From Owenia fusiformis (taxonomy: Eukaryota > Annelida > Polychaeta > Sabellida > Oweniidae), in assembly GCA_903813345.2 (NCBI GenBank), contig CAIIXF020000007.1, positions 9,183,730-9,247,729 on the forward strand: 64,000 nt of DNA, given 5' to 3'. Each line of letters starts with the position of its first letter. Position 1 is the stretch's first letter. The notes under the pieces are model-generated. The model saw only the letters and a list, made by a program, of their open reading frames with translations. It did not search any database and was not told the DNA's origin. The translations under genes were made by a program, and so were the position numbers. Shown here in pieces: positions 57,501 to 64,000 of this stretch.

Positions 57501-59310
57501 CAGACGCTGAACGCCGAAAGTCAGACGCCAACCGTCGTCAAAAAAGGTTGGAGACCATAACAATATGTTACCACTTTTTGTAGTGACATAAAAATGGTAT
57601 TAAGCTTTGGGCCTTACAATATGATTCATGGGAATACTTGTGGAATTAATCATACAAACCATTCACTGATTAGTTCTCGCAACACATCTACGATCTACTA
57701 TTTAAATAGTATAGCTACATATATGGCTATATTTTTTACAAATCCAAAAAACATCTACTATAATTGAAGTTGCTTTACTCACCCCACCCTAGTAGATAGC
57801 AAACAATCATAAGTGTTTTTCCCGAAGTAAACGTACAAACAATTATGGTATGAAGATATAATCCCTCGCAGAACATCCATAGGAAGTTACAAGCGGTGAA
57901 GTATGAACATATTACATGGAGAGCTCTGCACCACCACTGAAAGAACAAAGACAGCATGTTAGAGATAAAGTGTGTAATAATAGAGATTTTGCAACTCACT
58001 TAAAGAAAATTGTTCATTATTCCCGTATAACGTATAACTTATGAAGCGTTTGGTTACGTCATCATTTATCCATAAGTCTGATATTCTTAGGCATAGACGA
58101 CGGTTTATAAGTTGCAAAAATCTCTCTATTGTATACCTTATATACCGTAAAAGCGGTTCATCCGTATTATATTTCAACTCAAATGCAGACAACCTTTTCT
58201 CAAGCTCAATATGGACAAATTTGGCCATATGGTCGCTTTCTGCCATATTGGAACACACCAGTGGACTCGTTAAAGCCGATGGTACTATTTGAAAACGTTT
58301 CGTTTCTCTGTCGTTTCCGTTTTTAAGGTTTACAGTTTAAATGATTTCTCAAGATTTGACCATCGTATTTTTTATCAACTTGTTTTTTCATTGATCAGTT
58401 GCTCATCGTGGATGTTTGGATTTACAAGAAAAGTTCTGGAAAAAATAAAATCCAACCCGTCTCATTGACCAAACTAGCGTGAAGATGATATTTTTAAACA
58501 TGAGTATTTTGGCTTATCAAAAATCCACTTTGAAAAAAACTGAGTTGATGATGAGTTGCATTTCGGTCTCAAAGAATCACCAACCAAATAGCACAATCTA
58601 CACATAGGTATACAAATAACGCAGATGCGAGTAGGTAGTTACTAGATTCACCACCAGGTGGCTCGTTCGAGTCAAATAGCATGGTGGGTAGTAGAAAGTT
58701 CCCTTTAACTTAAATTACATCTATTTGCGTGGTTCAATTTTCATATAAACCTCGTGTATCTAATAGTTATGCAAATTAAAATATGTCCAGTACAAAAGAA
58801 AATGTTATCTGTCCAATACAAGAAAAGATAATTCACTTTTTGTGATTTTGTAACATGGGGTCTATGAGGATTCAACCCGAACAAGAAGTCACATTTTCAA
58901 AAAAAAAATTTCAAAGTTGATAGACAATTTTAGAAACCATATTTCTAGATGAACTTAAACATGTAGATTTTAAATATGACATCAGTTTGACTGAATTTTG
59001 AATATTTAATGACGTAAATCAAGATTATTTCTACTCGCATCAAGTCTATTCGCCACAAATTGAGGTCTAAATCAATGTTTTATTCCTATTCCTAAATTAT
59101 TTGTCTAACAATGTTTTGGGTAAGCAATATCTATATCTTATAGTCTAGTAATTACAACATAATTGTAATGAAGTACATCTTACTGGATTATCAATGAGTA
59201 CTTGCGCATCTAATGCAGCAAAAACATAATACAGGATCCAAACGAGACCAGTTAAGATGTAGGAGACGAACAGATTCTTGTGTAAGGTTATTCTATCGCA
59301 CTGCAACTGC
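48405..59310 (-). CDS. Calcitonin-receptor-like class B1 GPCR (5'-partial, 8 exons)
   Basis: A minus-strand secretin-family receptor, predicted to sit in the plasma membrane and bind a calcitonin/DH31-type peptide. Exons, 5' to 3': 59184-59310, 57783-57936, 57145-57211, 55617-55680, 54652-54737, 49678-49813, 49292-49333, 48405-48578. All are GT..AG with matching phases, giving 282 residues from ICL1/TM2 to the stop. Seen: LQCDRITLHKNLFVSYIL (close to the calcitonin receptor ICL1-TM2), FCEGLYLHT (TM3), LLGWG, NTTIYTIIR then CWTDES (TM4/ECL2), SIIRVLITKLR (TM5), ILVPLLGLQYLF (TM6), GLFVACIYCFFNGE (TM7) and a basic tail. TM1 and the hormone-receptor domain were not found between 59311 and 64000; they may lie beyond the window or be too diverged to see. 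The paralogous receptor lies tail to tail at 15939-39625. Confidence 0.92.
49292..49333 (-). CDS. CALCR-like exon: TM7 micro-exon
   Basis: 42 nt encoding GLFVACIYCFFNGE, with the conserved Tyr and the CFxNxE motif intact. Acceptor TTTACTTTCAG, donor GTAACG. Confidence 0.93.
49678..49813 (-). CDS. CALCR-like exon: TM6, ECL3, TM7 start
   Basis: 136 nt, phase 2 to 0. It encodes KATRAILILVPLLGLQYLF, then YRPDTDERG (as in the calcitonin receptor 'WRP') and AFVTSFQ. Ile replaces the class B TM6 Thr. Confidence 0.94.
49814..54651 (-). other. Intron of the CALCR-like gene, ~4.8 kb
   Basis: Contains a CTCF-motif repeat copy (51560-51835), and a TTAGCCCGGACAG block at about 52606-52618 that resembles the terminus of the 18193-20325 element. 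No gene seen. Confidence 0.7.
51560..51835 (+). repeat. Dispersed repeat with CTCF-like motif, copy 2
   Basis: Aligns with 58610-58897: AATAACGCAGATGCGA, GGTAGTTAC, CACCACCAGGTG, AAGTTCCCTT, TCAATTTTCAT, GTATCTAA/GTATCTGA and TCACATTTTC in the same order. Its motif is CCACCAGGTGTC (51598-51609), one base off the other copies. Confidence 0.75.
54652..54737 (-). CDS. CALCR-like exon: TM5 and ICL3
   Basis: 86 nt, phase 0 to 2. It encodes INSVFLISIIRVLITKLR and AVNSPDTNQT. Same length as the plus-strand counterpart. Confidence 0.94.
55617..55680 (-). CDS. CALCR-like exon: ECL2 and TM5 start
   Basis: 64 nt, phase 2 to 0. It encodes CWTDESELMYINAGTCIAS, with the ECL2 Cys-Trp that closes the conserved disulfide. 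Confidence 0.9.
55947..56826. mobile_element. Foldback TIR element, 880 bp
   Basis: The arms, about 55947-56218 and 56565-56826, are ~265-bp reverse complements starting TACACTCCCCTCCATAAG; TA may be the target duplication. The short ORFs at 56419-56653 are arm sequence. It lies in an intron of the CALCR-like gene. Confidence 0.85.
57145..57211 (-). CDS. CALCR-like exon: TM4
   Basis: 67 nt, phase 1 to 2. It encodes LSIINTTIYTIIRSTHPTES, aligning with the calcitonin receptor TM4 ('PTTIHAITR'). Acceptor TGTGTTTTAG, donor GTACGT. Confidence 0.85.
57783..57936 (-). CDS. CALCR-like exon: ECL1, TM3, TM4 start
   Basis: 154 nt, phase 0 to 1. It encodes WWCRALHVICSYFTACNF, then WMFCEGLYLHT and CYLLGWG. 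'ACNFLWMFCEGLYLHT' is close to calcitonin receptors. Donor GTGAGT. Confidence 0.95.
57981..58130. mobile_element. Short relative of the 30381-30655 MITE, ~150 bp
   Basis: The ends AGAGATTTTGCAACTCACTTA / mirror (ATAAGTTGCAAAAATCTCT) and inner GTATAACGTATAACTTATGA, CATAAGTCTGATATTCTTA and AGACGACGGTTTATAA blocks match the larger palindrome. Short ORFs crossing it are artefacts. Confidence 0.75.
58610..58897 (+). repeat. Dispersed repeat with CTCF-like motif, copy 3
   Basis: Same family as 51560-51835. The motif CCACCAGGTGGC lies at 58651-58662, and GTTCGAGTC follows. Confidence 0.75.
59184..59310 (-). CDS. CALCR-like exon: ICL1 and TM2
   Basis: 127 nt, entered with one base of a split codon and left in phase 0. 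It encodes QLQCDRITLHKNLFVSYIL, TM2 with the class B His, and ECL1 ending VLIDNP. Acceptor ATATTTTCAG, donor GTAAGA. Confidence 0.94.
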
Positions 59311-60984
59311 CTGAAAATATATAAAAATATGACGTTATATTATATCCTGTATAGAATAACAGCTGGTAATTACGATACCTGAGACGGATGAAGTTATTTC
59401 TAAAAACATATGCATTATACTTCAGGTAGATATTTTACATCCTCTTTAAGTATGGAAAACCATAAAGCCCAGTATAATAACAATAACACTAAACGCGGAC
59501 ATTCTAAAAATAGTGAACAATTATTGATAAAGTCGGAGAAACCAACAGAATATGAACGCTGTCGTGGATATGCAGGTTGAGCAATAAAAGGCCATAGTAG
59601 AATGTACACGTTATAAACTGTCAAAAAGAAAATAATGAAAAAGTACATGTTATATCCTATTGGTATTTCATTCTGTTGAGGTGAATATTTCAATATTTCA
59701 CCGGCCCTCTTGTGTCTTATTACCACCCTTTCGGGCCAGTTCTAGGGGTTTTAGTGCTAGTTTAGAAGGCATTCATTTTGCTATATCGACCTGAGCAATA
59801 TGTGACGTCATAGTGGCGGTCAATATTGCCGGTCAAGAATGCAATTAATGACCGGCAATTTTCCCCGGGAAATTAGATATCGTTTAGTGCGTAAGATTTT
59901 CTTGCTGTTTCAGTCCTGGTCATTAACGGTGGTAATAATACTAATAACGTCATTTCGAAGGGCACGTGAAATATTTGACCGAGGGCCGAATTGTACTATT
60001 CACAGGAAATAGAAGTCATATATTTGTTTTATAATTCACTGCTCATCTTCCTCAATCTCGAGATCTCCACTCATGTTTTTGTTGCATTTGCCATGTTATC
60101 TGAACGGGAATAAGTATGCATCCTATTGATTAATTATATGGAATATATAATACACTGTACGAAATGCCAGCCTTGGTATACGGTATGACAGTACACTGGA
60201 CGAAATGACAGCGGTGAATAGGGCTCAGATTACACTGTAGACATCTTGGCGAACTCACAGCCAAGTCACAGCTTCTAGTTTCTTAGCCATGTAGCCCTAT
60301 AGGACAGAGAGTGTGGAATGTAAGTGAATAGGAAATTTATAAAATTCATTTTAAGTCAACACAACACAGGGATTGATAATACCACGAGTATTCTCAATTA
60401 GTATTAGCGATAAAATATTGATTAATCTTTTAAATGAATTGATAGCTATAATTCAACTAATGTTTACAATAAGCTTTTAAATCAAAACCCTGCATATTCT
60501 AAAATAAACATGCGATATCATACAGATTACCTAGATATATGAAAATGGATAACGTTGAGTTATCGAATCGAATGGAATGCTTTTCTACGTTGATATATAT
60601 CTTTCGACATTGTCTTAATAGCATCGCCTTTTGTTGAGTTCATTATCTGGACCGTTACACGCGCTTGCAACTGACTGCACAAATACGTAAATAAGCAAAT
60701 GTATGCACAAATATATGTCAACACGACAGCTCTTTTAATGAATTGTCACATTACATAGTCATTGTTTTCAAATTGCTACTTTGTAAATAATGATCTGTCA
60801 TCTTATATCTAATCATAGACATCTGGATTAAATGCGATAATAATATAAAACGATGTGATACAACCAACCATAGTACGATTGTATTATAATCAAACTTGCC
60901 TTGATATACGACGAGTTGAATATGATGATCATATACTAATGGACATATACAAGTTAGAGCCATATGCTTACATGTATATTACAC
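59311..60984. other. Upstream of recognised CALCR-like exons, no gene seen
   Basis: TM1 and hormone-receptor-domain exons were sought on the minus strand and not found. A hydrophobic stretch near 59480-59545 has a TM1-like reading (ending FMVFHT) but no donor in the needed phase. Confidence 0.5.
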
Positions 60985-61095
60985 CTGTATACACTCATTA
61001 TGAAGGTATCTGTAACGTTGTTTTGTAAGTTCCAGATGCTCGCTAATCGCGTCTCTGGTTTGTGTATGATGTACACCTTCATTTATATATGACAT
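60985..61095 (-). CDS. Weak candidate N-terminal exon of the CALCR-like gene
   Basis: A 111-nt segment with a strong acceptor (TTCACTTTCAG) and donor (CAG/GTGTAA), open in one frame only. It encodes a polar, probably helical peptide ending RYRYLHNECIQ. An N-terminal amphipathic helix with one Cys is expected at the start of a class B ectodomain. The exon's end phase (0) differs from the phase 1 that the plus-strand gene uses here, and no following ectodomain exon was found. Confidence 0.2.
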
Positions 61096-61938
61096 CTGAA
61101 AGTGAATGTCTTCGTTGCAATTTTGCTTTCACATCATATTACAGCCGAGATGCACTAAAACAGCCAATACCCAACCAAAATTCTTAAATTGTTTCACAAT
61201 CAGTGGTATTTTCTAGGATGTTTATTTTCTATTGATATACCTCCCTCGTTTTTACTGTACCTCCGCCCAACTCTGAAAACGTTAGGGGGTCGTATCTGCC
61301 CCCGCCCGTTAGTGATATGAAAAATACGTTCCCAGCATTAGGATTACTAGTAACTGAACATGAACTCTGATTTCTATTACTAAAAAAGTGCTTTGATCAT
61401 GTTCAACCACATTTTACATTTTTCTAGGGAATAAACCAACGTGTGTTAATACATACATATCCATGAAATCATAAAATATTGTTTGAAGTTTTACAATATC
61501 TGCCGAACAAGACGATATGGCCCAAAATGGTTTCAAAATTTGGAACAGAGAAAATTCGCGACCATCTGAATAGTTCGATTTGTTTGAAGATACTATACGA
61601 GGCATTTGTCGTCATATGTGATCTAATACTTATACGATTTGATTCCGTTTATTTGACATTTAAAGTGCACTTAGCGACGACGAGCGACATAATCGATATA
61701 TGTATGGTTGTTAATTTGAGCTAAACGACAGATTTAAATACCAGACAAGCAAGTTGTGCTATTTTTAAACAGAAATCCGTTTAAAAAACTATTTGAACAA
61801 TTATAAACAAATCAATACCCAGCATATTTTATTGACAAGCGTTCAGGCATAACTTAAACATACTTGGGAAGAATTAACCAAGCATGAAAATAATGATTTC
61901 ATGAATAAGAAACAAGTATTGCTACTACAACTGTTTAT

Positions 61939-62450
61939 ATCCTATACAAGCTGGCTAATTTCACATAAACTTGTCAGAATCGTCAACACTGTGTAACTAA
62001 TTCTTAAATCTCAGTTTTGTCATAGTGAACACAGCAAAATCATGCATGGGAAAGGTAAGGACTAAGCTGATCCTATACAAGCTGGCTAATTTCACATTTT
62101 GTAATAATCCTCAACACTATGTAGCCAATTCTTGAATCGTATTTTTGTGAAAGTTAACATGTAGCAAAATCATGCATGGGAAAGGTAAGGAACAAGCTGG
62201 TCCTATACAAGCTGGCTAATTTCACATAAACTTGTTATAATCTGCAACACTGTGTAGCCAATTCTTGAATCTCATTTTTGTCAAAGTGAACACAGCAAAT
62301 TCATGCATGGAAAAGGTAAGGAACAAGCTGGTCCCATAAGCTGGCTAATTTCACATAAACTTGTCATATTCTTCAACACTGTGTAACCAATTCTTGAATC
62401 GTATTTTTGTGAAAGTTAACACAGCAAAATCATACATGAGAAAAGGTAAG
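61939..62450 (+). repeat. ~130-bp tandem repeat, about four copies
   Basis: AAGCTGGCTAATTTCACAT recurs at 61948, 62079, 62209 and 62338 (spacing 131, 130, 129). Each copy also holds CAACACTRTGTA, CCAATTCTTGAATC and CATGCATGGGAAAGGTAAGG. Non-coding. Confidence 0.9.
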
Positions 62451-62769
62451 GAACCAAATCTATAACCGAAATTCATTTCAACTGAAATTATATATAGTCT
62501 ACTTATCGTTGTTGTGTGAATATAATAAACCATTACAGTATTGTATTTAACAGTATGATGAAAATGTTCATACAGTTGCTATCTGCACGACGTTGATATT
62601 TCAAATAAAAGGTGGAATAAGGCTATAAGTGTATACATATTTATTTATTCAAGTACATTCACACCCCTTGGGGTCAAGTAAATGTAGAAACAAAAAATTA
62701 TAACAATCATAAAGGAAGGAAAAAGAAGACATTTACATGTAAAAAACTACTTAACTATCAGTATTACTA

Positions 62770-63069
62770 TTAAGGATGACGATGCATTGGTGCACTAGAG
62801 ATATAACTATTGGTACTGGATGTAATTATATATTTTGCTACATTTATACAGTTTTGATCTTTACCGGACATCAAATAAATAAATAGATTTTCTTGTACTA
62901 GCATTTTCATTTTAGACAACATTATACTTCTTTGTTTATTATATTTCGTACAGTGAAGGAGATAGTGTTCTTCATTTTCTATAATATTGCATGTTTCGCA
63001 TTTTCTCTCTTCCAGAGGTGTCGGTTTTGGTCTTGTGTAGCATATACATGTTCTTACAACTGAATATGA
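62770..63069 (-). pseudogene. Decayed non-LTR reverse-transcriptase C-terminus
   Basis: The minus strand reads ERKCETCNIIENEEHYLLHC and then TKYNKQRS, followed by a Leu/Met-rich segment and AKYIITSS before TAA. Cys-x2-Cys..Glu-Asn/Asp-Glu-x-His-(F/Y)-Leu-x2-Cys is the zinc-knuckle-like end of many metazoan LINE-type RT proteins. Upstream, the frame is closed by a stop; another frame (WQKFTNLFKDKL) appears to continue it, implying a frameshift. The RT core is absent, so this is a truncated fossil. Confidence 0.6.
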
Positions 63070-64000
63070 TTACAGTTAATTTGTTTTTATAGAGTTTGTC
63101 CTTAAACAAGTTAGTGAACTTTTGCCAGAGTTGAAGAATACGACCTATTCCTGTACATCATGCGGAAACATAGTGAAATTACATTAATTTCCACAAATTG
63201 CCCGGTGATCAGTGACACATAATGATCACCTTGTTCAATTTTATTGTATCCATGGTTAGAGCTAAGATGTCAGTTTGCTGATATATTACATTCCAAAATT
63301 AGATTTAAACAACGGATATCCTTTAAAACACTTGTTACTTGGATTTATATTGATACTTTAACCGGTAATCTGCCTATATGGTCTAGTAATATTGGTAATC
63401 AAGATACTCCTAATTCTATGGCAATTATAAAAATAAAGGAAAAACGGGCATAAACACCATCAGGTTATATATACCTGTGTTAGCGTGAGTGTTCATAATT
63501 TACATCCGCGATTTAGAATATAGATAAGTGGACTTGAAATAAAAAAAGAAATTGAAATTCGTGATTTTTTTTCTGGATAATCGTATTTGAGGAGATGGGG
63601 TGGATCTAGATTGATATTACGTCTAACATTATAGTGATTTGGAATTAAGCATATTTAGAAAAAAATGTTTTGCTTCACCACTTAATAAAATGTACCCCGT
63701 AGGCAATCAGATGGCAAAATATATACTGTATTTAAAACGCCTATAGCCACCAGCCTATAGATTTGATTAAATTGGATTGGGCTTTTTCGATTATGCCGGC
63801 CATGATGAGTGGCCATGTAAGAAAACATCGCCCTGAGTAATTCTATTCCCAAACGACATCATACTATAAAATCTGGAACAAATCCGATAGCCAGTATTTG
63901 AGTTATCTGAAAATACATATCATGAAAAAATGGCGGCAATTTTGATTAACGAGTCATCTAAAAAATGCCTATTGAACATACAGGCCTACTCTACGCCCTT
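63070..64000. other. No supported gene
   Basis: A+T-rich sequence to the window end. The start may be further decayed LINE sequence belonging to the fragment at 62770-63069. The 69-residue plus-strand ORF at 63244-63453 has no recognisable domain. Confidence 0.4.

Noticed and set aside
59415-59726. Hydrophobic minus-strand ORF as a TM1 exon of the CALCR-like gene
   Set aside because: One frame reads FSVIVIILGFMVF, similar to TM1, but there is a stop just upstream and just downstream and no GT donor in phase 2 to join exon 59310.
61946-62360. CRISPR-like appearance of regularly spaced repeats
   Set aside because: The 130-bp units are similar throughout, so there are no unique spacers, and the genome is eukaryotic.

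Overview
The window is animal (metazoan) genomic DNA, A+T-rich and dense in transposons. Its coding content is split into short exons by long introns with GT..AG borders. I cannot name the species. A pigment-dispersing-factor-receptor-like gene next to a calcitonin-receptor-like gene points to a bilaterian, most simply a marine invertebrate.

Layout. (1) 1-3378: a non-LTR (LINE) retrotransposon with one uninterrupted 1034-residue endonuclease/reverse-transcriptase ORF and a short-tandem-repeat 3' tail. (2) 3379-15938: no supported gene. It holds one copy of a terminal-inverted-repeat (TIR) element with AAACTGCGCGC motifs (13342-14606), a second TIR element (14970-15795), and a speculative secreted-peptide ORF (11152-11424). 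(3) 15939-39625, plus strand: a class B1 (secretin-family) GPCR. Ten exons run from the hormone-binding ectodomain to the stop codon, and the signal-peptide/N-terminal exon was not found. Its introns are full of DNA transposons, including a 2.1-kb foldback element with two opposed 16-bp tandem arrays. (4) 39626-48404: the convergent intergenic region, with several small TIR elements. (5) 48405-59310, minus strand: a second class B1 GPCR, calcitonin-receptor-like. Eight exons cover TM2 to the stop; TM1 and the ectodomain were not recognised. (6) 59311-64000: no firm gene, a weak upstream exon candidate, a 130-bp satellite, and a decayed reverse-transcriptase C-terminus on the minus strand.

The two receptors face each other tail to tail about 8.8 kb apart. 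They share intron positions and phases almost exon for exon (TM2 127/127 nt, TM5-ICL3 86/86, TM7 42/42). The 131-nt TM4-ECL2-TM5 exon of the plus-strand gene corresponds exactly to two exons (67 + 64 nt) in the minus-strand gene. Both lack the usual threonine of the class B cytoplasmic polar network in TM6 and have isoleucine there. They look like ancient duplicates, both expected to act as plasma-membrane neuropeptide receptors. Everything else that can be recognised is mobile or repetitive DNA, mostly non-autonomous TIR/foldback elements, several of them in two or more copies here.
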